Assembly (NCBI GenBank): GCA_029013165.1
Contig: JAQXMV010000073.1
Coordinates: forward strand, 1 to 11,901
DNA from: Oscillospiraceae bacterium
Lineage (GTDB): Bacteria > Bacillota > Clostridia > Oscillospirales > Acutalibacteraceae
Length of the DNA: 11,901 nt
Reading direction: 5' to 3'
Shown: one piece after another, positions 1 to 6,335 of the stretch
Numbering within the stretch: the first letter of the stretch is position 1
Layout: every line of letters begins with the position of its first letter
Notes under the pieces: model-generated
Databases searched by the model: none
What the model was told of the DNA's origin: nothing
What the model saw: the letters and a program-made list of their open reading frames with translations, nothing else
Position numbers and translations under genes: made by a program

Positions 1-10
1 TTGCACCCCG

Positions 11-432
11 GTAGGGACACGGCAAGCCGTGCCCACTGACGGCAACCTTACTAATAATAATTCACTTGCGTGCTAACCCAACTATGGTTTATGTTTTCGA
101 TAAAACGGTACCACCGTGCCACCGGCAACGCACACAAAAAAGGGCGCTGTCTACGCAGCGCCGCCGTGACGGATAACTCCGTCTTTTACAAAAAATCATC
201 TGCCCTTTTCACCGGGAAACCCCCGGCGAGGGTTTCCCACGGTTTTATAAAAAATGCCCCGCATTTTTTATAAAACCTCCCTTCCTGCGCTTATTGAAGT
301 ATAATTTTTTTCCTGTTAGCGCAGTGTTAGTTTTAAAGTAAAAGGCATTTCGCGCTTTGCGAAGCGCGACAGGGGCGCTGCCCCTTGACCCCGCAAGCCT
401 TTGAAAAGGCTTGAGCGAAACTTTTATTGATT
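11..432 (-). repeat. Multi-hairpin intergenic repeat, copy 1
   Basis: This stretch is the reverse complement of 8551-8976, with long near-identical blocks (for example 345-432 against 8551-8640) separated by diverged loops. It is built from a series of hairpins: 14-34, 143-162 (GGCGCTG arms), 214-238 (GGGAAACCC arms, 7-base loop), 242-276 (16-bp perfect stem, 3-base loop), 285-324 (7-bp stem, 26-base loop), 351-368 (CGCGCTT arms), 372-384 and 394-413. No convincing gene lies in it; reading frames shared between copies have no conserved start or ribosome site. It ends 13 bases before the ribosome binding site of the thioesterase gene, so its last hairpins may form that gene's 5' leader. A TATAAT at 300-305, with no -35 partner, is the only promoter-like string I see here. 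Strand is assigned arbitrarily so that copy 2 is plus. It resembles a MITE-like or REP-like non-coding mobile repeat; the family is not recognised. Confidence 0.85.
242..276. other. Perfect 16-bp hairpin inside repeat copy 1
   Basis: Arms 242-257 and 261-276 are exact reverse complements around a CCC loop. The inner part (AAAAATGC / GCATTTTT) is shared with the matching hairpin of copy 2, while the outer arm TTTTATA is replaced there by a different sequence that still pairs. This points to a structure that is kept although its sequence changes. Confidence 0.85.
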
Positions 433-457
433 TTTCTTTATATTTGGAGGTTTTACT

Positions 458-865
458 ATGGAAATTAAAATGGAAATCGGTACAGTCAACACTCTGGAGG
501 TCACTATCGAAAATCACATGACAGCCGCAAGCATGAAAAGCGGCAATCTTGATGTCCTGGCAACGCCCTATATGATCGCGTTAATGGAGCAATCCAGCGC
601 CGATCTTGCCGCTAAGTTCCTCCCCGAAGGCATTTCAACTGTCGGTATAAGTGTGAATATTACTCACCTCGCACCGACTCCCGTCGGCGGCAAAGTCAAG
701 GTCTCTTCGAAGCTCGTTGCCTTCGATGGCAGAAAGGCAACTTTTGAGGTGGAAGCTCAGGATGATGCCGGTCTTATCGGGAAAGGTACTCACGAAAGAT
801 TTACGATCAAGGTGGACTCTTTCCTGAGAAAAGCTGAAGAAAGAAAAAAGGCAATACTCGGCTGA
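458..865 (+). CDS. FlK-like hotdog-fold acyl-CoA thioesterase
   Basis: A 135-residue single-domain protein of the fluoroacetyl-CoA thioesterase (FlK)-like hotdog family, expected to hydrolyse a small acyl-CoA in the cytoplasm as a dimer. The residues corresponding to the FlK catalytic set are in register at a constant offset of six: T36 in LATPYM, E44 in ALMEQ and H70 in NITHLAPTPVG, plus R114 in GTHERF. The phenylalanines that give FlK its fluorine selectivity (F33 and F36, recalled from the literature) are K27 and N30 here, so fluoroacetyl-CoA is unlikely to be the substrate. The ATG at 458 follows GGAGG (446-450) by seven bases. The HAD gene starts 19 bases after the stop, suggesting one transcript. 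The upstream leader is the end of repeat copy 1. The family is confident; the true substrate is unknown. Confidence 0.85.
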   Translation: MEIKMEIGTVNTLEVTIENHMTAASMKSGNLDVLATPYMIALMEQSSADLAAKFLPEGISTVGISVNITHLAPTPVGGKVKVSSKLVAFDGRKATFEVEAQDDAGLIGKGTHERFTIKVDSFLRKAEERKKAILG

Positions 866-884
866 GAGTAGAGGAAATGCACAG

Positions 885-1535
885 ATGAGCAAATATGATT
901 ATGTAATTTTTGATTTTGACGGCACCGTTGTTGACACCGGCGAAGGCATCATTGTGAGTCTGCAATATGCCTTTGAGCAGATGGGTGATGAAGTGCCCTC
1001 AAAAGACGATTTACGCCGTTTTATCGGTCCGCCGCTTTTTTACAGCTTCACGGAGTTTTATTCCATAAGTGAGGATCGGGTTGAAGAGTATATTAAAAAG
1101 TACCGCGAGCGTTACACTGTCAAGGGTATCTATGAATGTGAGCTTTATAAAGGCATAACGGAGCTGATTGCTACCCTGAGAAGCCGCGGTATCAAGGTCG
1201 GTGTTGCCTCTTCCAAACCGGAAAAGCTGATTTATGATGTTGCCGGTTTTTTAGGCATAACCGACTGTTTCGATGCCATCGTCGGTGTGCCCATGGATTA
1301 TGCGGGTCATTCCACAAAGACGGGGCTGATTCTCAGAGCCATGGATAAGCTCGGTGCAGAGGACAAGAGCCGTGTACTGATGGTCGGCGATCGCTGTTTT
1401 GATATTGACGGCGCCTCCGGCGCCGGTGTTGACTGCTGCGCAGTCCTATGGGGATACGGCAGTGAAAAAGAGTTCATTGATCACGCGGCAACCTTTATTG
1501 TTCGTGATCCCGGCGAAATACTGGAACTGATATGA
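885..1535 (+). CDS. HAD-superfamily phosphatase (phosphoglycolate phosphatase/PpaX-like)
   Basis: A 216-residue cytosolic HAD hydrolase of subfamily IA. Motif I is D10-F-D12-G-T, with D10 the nucleophile. A helical cap spans roughly residues 17-85. Motif II is the serine in VASSK (about S109), motif III is K145, and motif IV is GDRCFD with D169 and D173. The GDRxxDIxGA signature groups it with phosphoglycolate phosphatase, PpaX and 5'-nucleotidase-like enzymes; the exact phosphate ester cannot be read from sequence. Length is normal for the family. The ATG at 885 has GAGG at 871-874. It lies 19 bases after the thioesterase gene and probably shares its mRNA, although the two activities have no obvious joint pathway. 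A GC-rich hairpin follows at 1543-1569. Confidence 0.85.
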   Translation: MSKYDYVIFDFDGTVVDTGEGIIVSLQYAFEQMGDEVPSKDDLRRFIGPPLFYSFTEFYSISEDRVEEYIKKYRERYTVKGIYECELYKGITELIATLRSRGIKVGVASSKPEKLIYDVAGFLGITDCFDAIVGVPMDYAGHSTKTGLILRAMDKLGAEDKSRVLMVGDRCFDIDGASGAGVDCCAVLWGYGSEKEFIDHAATFIVRDPGEILELI

Positions 1536-1542
1536 ATACTGT

Positions 1543-1569
1543 CCCGGCGGATGCATACATTCCGCCGGG
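1543..1569 (+). terminator. GC-rich hairpin after the HAD gene
   Basis: CCCGGCGGA (1543-1551) pairs perfectly with TCCGCCGGG (1561-1569) around a 9-base loop, eight bases past the HAD stop codon. No T-run follows, so it may be a weak or factor-assisted terminator, or an mRNA 3'-end stabiliser. Confidence 0.45.
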
Positions 1570-1605
1570 AATTCATGTGATTCAATGCAAAGAACAGGAA
1601 AATAA

Positions 1606-1679
1606 TTCGTAATTAAAATATAATTACAATATAATGTGAGTAAAATTCACACATAGATTTCTATTAAATAGAAATCTAT
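1606..1679 (+). promoter_or_regulatory. AT-rich mnmG upstream region: candidate -10 and two palindromes
   Basis: A perfect -10 hexamer TATAAT lies at 1630-1635, with only a poor -35 (TTCGTA, 1606-1611). Overlapping and following it is TGTGA-N7-TCACA (1635-1651), which would cover the transcription start and looks like an operator for a dimeric regulator. Next is a perfect 12-bp inverted repeat, ATAGATTTCTAT (1653-1664) and ATAGAAATCTAT (1668-1679), with a TAA centre. If this promoter is used, the mnmG leader is about 170 bases long. The dyads are read directly from the sequence; their role is inferred. Confidence 0.45.
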
Positions 1680-1815
1680 TAACAGTACATCAGGTCATTT
1701 CAAAAAAATCTATCCAATGATTTTGGTGGGTTGTTAAAAGATTATTTTGCACACTCGTTCGACAAAATGTGGAAAACTACGACAAAATCATTTTTGAAAA
1801 AGAGCAGGGATTGAA

Positions 1816-3693
1816 ATGAAATATTTTGCAAAAGAATACGATATTATCGTGATCGGTGCCGGACATGCGGGCATTGAAGCCGGTCTTGCTGCGGCAAGGC
1901 TCGGCGCGCAAGTCGGCGTATTTACCATTAATATGGACTGGGTAGGCAACATGCCCTGCAATCCGTCCATCGGCGGTACATCAAAAGGTCATCTTGTCCG
2001 GGAGATCGACGCCCTCGGCGGCGAGATGGGAAAGGCCGCTGACGCCAACACCTTACAAAGCCGTATGCTGAATCTGAGTAAGGGGCCGGCGGTTCATTCC
2101 CTGCGCGCTCAGATTGACCGACGCAGATATAGTGAATATATGAAGCATGTGATGGAAAAGCAGGAGGGTCTAGAACTGATTCAGGCAGAGGTTGTTTCTC
2201 TCGAACAGAAGGACGGAGCCTGGGAGCTTGTTACCCGGTTGGAAGCTATATACCGAGCCGCTTGTGTGATTCTTGCCACCGGCACATTTCTCGGTGGTAA
2301 AATCTATGTCGGTGATGTTTCCTATAGCGGTGGTCCCGACGGCATGTTTGCCGCCAGTGAGCTTGCGGCTTCCCTGAAAGCCTTGGGTTTACCCACACGG
2401 CGATTTAAAACCGGTACTCCCTCCCGTGTCAACCGTCGAAGCATTAATTTCTCTGCTCTGGAACGCCAGGACGGTGACAACAAGGTGGTTCCCTTTTCCT
2501 TTGACGGCGAATATAAGCCGGAAAACAAGCTGCCTTGTTATATTACCTACACCAATGCTGAGACGAAGCACATTATTCTGGAAAATATACACCGTTCCCC
2601 TCTTTACAGCGGTAAAATTGACGGCGTAGGACCGCGATACTGTCCGTCGATAGAAGATAAAATTGTTCGCTTCGCTGATAAAGAGCGCCATCAGCTCTTC
2701 ATCGAGCCCTGCGGGGAAAACACAGAGGAGATGTATCTTCAGGGTATGTCTTCTTCCCTGCCGGAGGATGTTCAGCTGATGTTTCTGCGAACGATACCCG
2801 GTTTGGAGCATGTTCAGGTGATGAGGACGGCCTATGCCATTGAATATGACTGTGTGGATCCGCTTGCGCTCAAAGCCAGTCTTGAATTCAGGGATTATCC
2901 CGGCCTATTCGGCGCCGGTCAGTTCAACGGCTCCAGCGGCTATGAAGAAGCGGCGGCACAGGGGCTCATTGCGGGTATCAACGCTTTTCAGCGTCTGAAA
3001 GGAAAGGAACCTCTTGTTCTTGACCGTGCCTCCTCTTACATCGGCACCTTAATCGACGACCTGGTAACAAAAGGCTGTTCTGATCCCTACAGAATGATGA
3101 CTTCCCGCTCGGAATACAGACTGATCCTCCGACAGGACAACGCTGACAGCCGACTGACAAAAATCGGTTATGATATCGGTCTTGTCGATGAGAAAAAATA
3201 CAATCGTCTTTTGGAAAAGCTGGATTTGATTGAAAAAGAGCGCAGAAGAATCGAAAAACTCTCGGTTTCACCCTCGGAAGCCTTAAACGAACTGCTTGTT
3301 TCACATGAAACATCGCCGATCAGCACCGGCTGCCGAATGATCGAACTCATCAAAAGACCGCAGTTAAGCTATGAGATTCTCAAGCCCTTTGATTCCGAAA
3401 GACCGGATCTACCCGATGAAGTCTTTGAACAGGTGGAAATCAGCATCAAATATGACGGCTATATTCGCCAGCAGCTTTCCCAGGTGGAGGAAATGCGCCG
3501 TTTGGAGGTCAGAAAGCTGGATTCCGAAACAGATTACAGTAAAATCGCCGGCCTCAGAATGGAAGCGCAGGAAAAGCTCAGTAAGGTAAAGCCGGAAAAT
3601 CTGGGACAGGCCTCGAGAATTAGTGGAGTCAGTCCGGCTGATATATCGGTTTTACTGATTCATCTTGCAAAGGAGAGTGGTAACAATGGGTGA
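1816..3693 (+). CDS. mnmG: tRNA uridine-5-carboxymethylaminomethyl synthesis enzyme MnmG (GidA)
   Basis: MnmG binds FAD and NADH and, with the GTPase MnmE and methylene-tetrahydrofolate, builds the cmnm5 modification on U34 of tRNAs reading split codon boxes. The 625-residue length is typical. The FAD dinucleotide motif is G14-A-G16-H-A-G19. The conserved MPCNPSIGG block carries C48, and GVGPRYCPSIEDK carries C276, the two functional cysteines of the family. GAGQFNGSSGYEEAAAQG and the C-terminal IKYDGYIRQQ block, which contacts MnmE, are present. The ATG at 1816 follows AGGGA (1806-1810), a modest ribosome site. The gene overlaps rsmG by eight bases. The usual upstream partner mnmE is absent from the window. 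A parS-like site lies inside the gene at 3297-3312 (about codons 494-499). Identity is essentially certain. Confidence 0.97.
   Translation: MKYFAKEYDIIVIGAGHAGIEAGLAAARLGAQVGVFTINMDWVGNMPCNPSIGGTSKGHLVREIDALGGEMGKAADANTLQSRMLNLSKGPAVHSLRAQIDRRRYSEYMKHVMEKQEGLELIQAEVVSLEQKDGAWELVTRLEAIYRAACVILATGTFLGGKIYVGDVSYSGGPDGMFAASELAASLKALGLPTRRFKTGTPSRVNRRSINFSALERQDGDNKVVPFSFDGEYKPENKLPCYITYTNAETKHIILENIHRSPLYSGKIDGVGPRYCPSIEDKIVRFADKERHQLFIEPCGENTEEMYLQGMSSSLPEDVQLMFLRTIPGLEHVQVMRTAYAIEYDCVDPLALKASLEFRDYPGLFGAGQFNGSSGYEEAAAQGLIAGINAFQRLKGKEPLVLDRASSYIGTLIDDLVTKGCSDPYRMMTSRSEYRLILRQDNADSRLTKIGYDIGLVDEKKYNRLLEKLDLIEKERRRIEKLSVSPSEALNELLVSHETSPISTGCRMIELIKRPQLSYEILKPFDSERPDLPDEVFEQVEISIKYDGYIRQQLSQVEEMRRLEVRKLDSETDYSKIAGLRMEAQEKLSKVKPENLGQASRISGVSPADISVLLIHLAKESGNNG
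3297..3312. promoter_or_regulatory. parS centromere-like site inside mnmG
   Basis: TGTTTCACATGAAACA matches the 16-base Bacillota parS consensus TGTTTCACGTGAAACA at 15 of 16 positions, differing only by A for G at position 9. It lies within mnmG codons for about residues 494-499 (LVSHET). With two further sites nearby it is probably a nucleation site for the Spo0J (ParB) clamp. The off-consensus base sits in the central ACGT, so it may be weaker than the other two. Confidence 0.7.
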
Positions 3694-4411
3694 AACCTTC
3701 ATTTCAAAAGAGTTGCTTTACGAAAAAGCGGAGCTGTTTCACGTGAAACTCGACCAGGAAGCCCTTGATCGCTTCGATATTTACGGAAGAATGCTGGTTG
3801 AATGGAACGAAAAGATCAATTTGACGGCAATAACGGATCCCGAGGATATTGTTATTAAACATTTTGTGGATTCATTAACCATTTTTCACGATAAAGAGAT
3901 GGCTCAGGGCTCAAAGATTATTGATGTCGGCACAGGAGCCGGCTTCCCGGGAATTCCCATGCTTATTGCGCGGCCGGATCTTCAGATTACGCTGCTCGAC
4001 AGCACAATGAAAAAACTCAATGTGATCAGCGATATTTTGGATGAAATCGGCCTTTCGGCAGAAATTATACACAGCCGAGCCGAAGAAGCCGGGCAAAATG
4101 CAGGATTCAGAGAAAAATTTGACTATGCAACGGCTCGTGCCGTATCCAACCTGCGAGATCTCTGTGAATATTGCCTGCCTTTTGTCAAAGTTGGCGGCGA
4201 ATTCATCGCTATGAAAAGCGCGAAAGCAGAGGAGGAGATTTCCGAAGCGAAGGCAGCTATTAAGGTGTTGGGAGGAAAAATCACAGACAAAAAGCCCTTT
4301 GAATTGCCCGGCGGCGACGAAAGGACCATCATTTATGTCAAAAAGATTTCGACCACACCGTCCAAATATCCCCGTCCTTCGGCAAAAATTGCAAAAAATC
4401 CGATAAAATAA
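3686..4411 (+). CDS. rsmG: 16S rRNA (guanine-527-N7) methyltransferase RsmG (GidB)
   Basis: RsmG uses S-adenosylmethionine to methylate N7 of G527 in the 530 loop of 16S rRNA; loss in many bacteria gives low-level streptomycin resistance. The 241-residue protein shows the family landmarks: NEKINLTAIT (41-50), KHFVDSLT, the SAM loop IDVGTGAGFPGIP (79-91), ATARAVSNL, and the C-terminal KYPRPSAKIAKNP tail. I choose ATG 3686 because AAAGGAG (3669-3675) stands ten bases upstream; an in-frame TTG at 3665 has no such support. The start lies inside the last codons of mnmG (8-base overlap), implying translational coupling. A parS site overlaps codons 17-22. A 98-base gap with its own promoter separates it from noc. 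Confidence 0.96.
   Translation: MGETFISKELLYEKAELFHVKLDQEALDRFDIYGRMLVEWNEKINLTAITDPEDIVIKHFVDSLTIFHDKEMAQGSKIIDVGTGAGFPGIPMLIARPDLQITLLDSTMKKLNVISDILDEIGLSAEIIHSRAEEAGQNAGFREKFDYATARAVSNLRDLCEYCLPFVKVGGEFIAMKSAKAEEEISEAKAAIKVLGGKITDKKPFELPGGDERTIIYVKKISTTPSKYPRPSAKIAKNPIK
3735..3750. promoter_or_regulatory. parS site inside rsmG
   Basis: TGTTTCACGTGAAACT matches the parS consensus at 15 of 16 positions, with the whole central palindrome intact and only the last base changed. It falls in codons for L17-F-H-V-K-L22 of RsmG, so the protein and the DNA site share the same bases. It should be bound by the spo0J product encoded at 6336-7202. Confidence 0.85.
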
Positions 4412-4457
4412 AGAAATATCACCACGAAAACACGAAGTTTTTGTTGAACGATTATAC

Positions 4458-4487
4458 TGGACAAGCCTCTCTTTGCTGTGATATGAT
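4458..4487 (+). promoter_or_regulatory. Candidate sigma-A promoter of noc
   Basis: TGGACA (4458-4463, one mismatch to TTGACA), an 18-base spacer, then TATGAT (4482-4487). The start would fall only about 15-20 bases before the ATG at 4510, leaving just enough leader for the ribosome site AAAGGGAGGT (4494-4503). This would let noc be expressed apart from mnmG-rsmG. Confidence 0.5.
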
Positions 4488-4509
4488 CAGAGCAAAGGGA
4501 GGTGCTTTT

Positions 4510-5322
4510 ATGTCACTGGAACAGCCGAAGCCTGCCGGTCAGGTACTTCTCATACCTGTTCAGCAGATTTATCCGAATCCGCACCAGCCGAGGAAAAGTT
4601 TTGACCGTGAAGAGCTGGTGAATTTGGCAATCAGCATAAGAATGAACGGCATATTGCAGCCGATAACTGTCCGACAAACCGAAAAGGGATATGAACTTAT
4701 ATCCGGTGAAAGACGGCTTCGGGCTTCGCGTTTGGCCGGTCTGATAACAGTTCCGTGTATCATAATCGACGCAAACAACATGAAATCAGCGGTCTTTTCA
4801 TTGATTGAGAACCTGCAACGGCAAAATCTAAGCTATTTTGAGGAAGCAGCAGCCATTGAAAAGCTCATGGATGAATACGGTCTTTCTCAGGAGGACGCGG
4901 CCAGGCGTTTGGGAAAAGCACCGTCAACCGTATCCAATAAGCTGAGATTGTTGTCTTTGCCGGCAGATATTCAGCAGCTTCTGATGGAAAAAGGCCTCAG
5001 TGAAAGGCATGCAAGAGCTTTGCTGCGGCTGAAAGAAGATAAAATGAGAGAAGCACTGGATAAAATCATCGAGAAAAACTTAAATGTCAGTCAGACGGAG
5101 GAACTGATCGAGGCTATGGTTGCTGAAGACGCTTCGCCGAAACGAAAGACCAAGCGTATGTTCAGCGATGTCAAGGTTTTCCTCAATACAATCAATAACG
5201 CTATCGATACGATGCAGAAGTCCGGTATCAGTGCTGATGTAAAACGGGAGGATACGGGCGAATCCTATATATACAGGATAAGAATTCCCAAGCGCCTGAT
5301 GTATAAGGTTTCCTCCGAATAA
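4510..5322 (+). CDS. noc: Noc-type ParB-family nucleoid occlusion protein
   Basis: A 270-residue ParB-family protein expected to bind DNA as a CTP-switched clamp and keep the division machinery off the nucleoid. The N-terminal CTP-binding domain has NPHQPRKSF, GERR (66-69) and ENLQR (100-104); a central HTH domain follows (about 120-190). The C-terminus, with FLNTINNAIDTMQKSG and a terminal YRIRIPK, matches B. subtilis Noc, as I recall it, rather than Spo0J. Synteny (rsmG-noc-soj-spo0J) agrees. ATG 4510 is chosen for its AAAGGGAGGT box (4494-4503), seven bases away; an in-frame TTG at 4441 has none. Two oddities: only 14 residues precede the core, with no amphipathic membrane helix as in B. 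subtilis Noc, and the specificity positions read P138, K144, S149 and R166, only partly Noc-like. Confidence 0.88.
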   Translation: MSLEQPKPAGQVLLIPVQQIYPNPHQPRKSFDREELVNLAISIRMNGILQPITVRQTEKGYELISGERRLRASRLAGLITVPCIIIDANNMKSAVFSLIENLQRQNLSYFEEAAAIEKLMDEYGLSQEDAARRLGKAPSTVSNKLRLLSLPADIQQLLMEKGLSERHARALLRLKEDKMREALDKIIEKNLNVSQTEELIEAMVAEDASPKRKTKRMFSDVKVFLNTINNAIDTMQKSGISADVKREDTGESYIYRIRIPKRLMYKVSSE

Positions 5323-5389
5323 TTGTTATAGTTGGCTACACTGCGCAGCAGTGATCCCATATCATATCTTTCTCTTTCACACCCCCACG

Positions 5390-5420
5390 AAAAGACCGCC
5401 TGTATCGGGCGGTCTTTTCT
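5390..5420 (+). terminator. Rho-independent terminator after noc
   Basis: AAAAGACCGCC (5390-5400) pairs over 11 bp with GGCGGTCTTTT (5408-5418) around a 7-base loop. The A and T runs make it potentially active on both strands. It separates noc from the soj promoter. A small 6-bp hairpin (5339-5353) precedes it. Confidence 0.88.
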
Positions 5421-5421
5421 C

Positions 5422-5437
5422 TGTTTCACGTGAAACG
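5422..5437. promoter_or_regulatory. parS site upstream of soj
   Basis: TGTTTCACGTGAAACG matches the parS consensus at 15 of 16 positions with an intact central palindrome. It lies just past the noc terminator and about 35 bases before the soj -35 region, where Spo0J loading could also influence transcription of its own operon. Confidence 0.92.
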
Positions 5438-5470
5438 ACAAAGAAAAAACAAAAAAATGGTCTCCGGTAC

Positions 5471-5499
5471 TTTAAAATTCATCAAGAGTGTGTTATAAT
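5471..5499 (+). promoter_or_regulatory. Extended -10 promoter of the soj-spo0J-serS operon
   Basis: TTTAAA (5471-5476), a 17-base spacer, then a consensus TATAAT (5494-5499) with a TGn extension at 5491-5493. The expected start is near 5506, giving a leader of about 38 bases. No attenuator or T-box is seen in it. Confidence 0.75.
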
Positions 5500-5543
5500 C
5501 GTATCAAAATATAAAATCAATGGTATATAGAAAGGTTTTGGTT

Positions 5544-6323
5544 ATGGGAAAAGCCGTTGCAATAGTAAACCAAAAGGGCGGAGTGGGTAAAACCACGACA
5601 GCCGTAAACCTTGCGGCAGCCGTCGGTCATTTCGGCTATAAAGTGTTGCTGGTCGATGTAGACCCTCAGGGCAATGCAACAAGTGGACTGGGCATCAATA
5701 AGAGAGAGGTGACGACCTCCACATACGACATGATCGTTGCCGGCGTAAAGGCGGAAGAGATACTGATTCATACGCCTTTCAAAGGCTTGGATCTGCTGCC
5801 CTCTAACATGAATCTTGCCGGCGCGGAGCTGGAGCTCGTTGATATGCAGGGCAGAGAGGGCAAAATCAAAAACGCCCTGGCGCCGCTGAAGGATCATTAT
5901 GATCTGATCGTTGTGGATTGTCCGCCGTCGCTGGGTCTGATTACCGTTAATGTGCTGTGTGCCGTTGACAGCGTAATTGTCCCCATTCAGTGCGAATATT
6001 ATGCGCTGGAGGGTCTGTCGCAGCTGATGAATACCATCAGACAGGTCAAAAGGCTATATAACCCGCTCGTGGATCTGGAGGGGGTACTGCTGACCATGTA
6101 TGACGGCCGCCTGAATCTGACACAGCAGGTAGTCAATGAGGTGAAACGGTTCTTTCCGCAGAAAGTGTATTCCGTTGTAATACCGCGAAATGTGCGCCTC
6201 TCCGAGGCGCCCAGCTTCGGTCAGCCGGTTTATTACTATGATAAATCGTCTAAGGGAAGCATTGCTTATGATGAATTTGCAAAGGAATTTCTGAAGAAGA
6301 ATAACAAGAGGCCGAAAGGCTGA
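5544..6323 (+). CDS. soj: Chromosome partitioning ATPase ParA (Soj)
   Basis: A deviant Walker-type ATPase that, with Spo0J and parS, drives origin segregation and in Bacillus also regulates DnaA. The 259-residue protein has the deviant Walker A KGGVGKTTT (11-19, with K11 and K16), Walker A' D40 in LLVDVDPQGN, and Walker B VVDCPPS with D125. The C-terminal RNVRLSEAPSFGQPVYYYD block is typical of chromosomal ParA. ATG 5544 is preferred over the in-frame ATG at 5520: it gives the standard N-terminus MGKAVAIVNQKGG and has AGAAAGG (5529-5535) eight bases upstream. The compact size, without an N-terminal HTH, fits a chromosomal rather than a P1/F plasmid type. spo0J follows after 12 bases, so the pair is one operon. 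Confidence 0.97.
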   Translation: MGKAVAIVNQKGGVGKTTTAVNLAAAVGHFGYKVLLVDVDPQGNATSGLGINKREVTTSTYDMIVAGVKAEEILIHTPFKGLDLLPSNMNLAGAELELVDMQGREGKIKNALAPLKDHYDLIVVDCPPSLGLITVNVLCAVDSVIVPIQCEYYALEGLSQLMNTIRQVKRLYNPLVDLEGVLLTMYDGRLNLTQQVVNEVKRFFPQKVYSVVIPRNVRLSEAPSFGQPVYYYDKSSKGSIAYDEFAKEFLKKNNKRPKG

Positions 6324-6335
6324 TAAGGAGGAAAT

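Noticed and set aside
70..273. Open reading frames inside the repeat copies (also 8569-8817 minus) that share the peptide TGKPPARVSHG.
   Set aside because: The shared peptide simply reflects the conserved GGGAAACCC hairpin; starts differ between copies, there is no ribosome site, and the frames run through hairpin arms.
458..865. A fluoroacetate-resistance function for the FlK-like thioesterase.
   Set aside because: The catalytic residues are kept but the selectivity phenylalanines recalled for FlK are replaced by K27 and N30.
1731..1748. Rex-like operator TTGTTAA-N4-TTATTTT before mnmG.
   Set aside because: Only one half-site is good; the second half matches three of seven bases.
1605..1815. 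The AT-rich mnmG leader as the replication origin.
   Set aside because: Only one DnaA-box-like nonamer (one mismatch) was found, with no cluster and no adjacent dnaA or dnaN.
3942..3955. Noc-site-like palindrome TTCCCGGGAA inside rsmG.
   Set aside because: It matches only 11 of 14 bases of the Noc site recalled from B. subtilis and is explained by the codons of the conserved GFPGIP SAM-binding loop.
4441..4509. TTG at 4441 as the start of the Noc-like protein.
   Set aside because: No ribosome site precedes it, it contains the likely noc promoter, and ATG 4510 has an excellent AAAGGGAGGT box.
5520..5543. ATG at 5520 as the soj start.
   Set aside because: The ATG at 5544 has the better-spaced AGAAAGG box and gives the standard Soj N-terminus.
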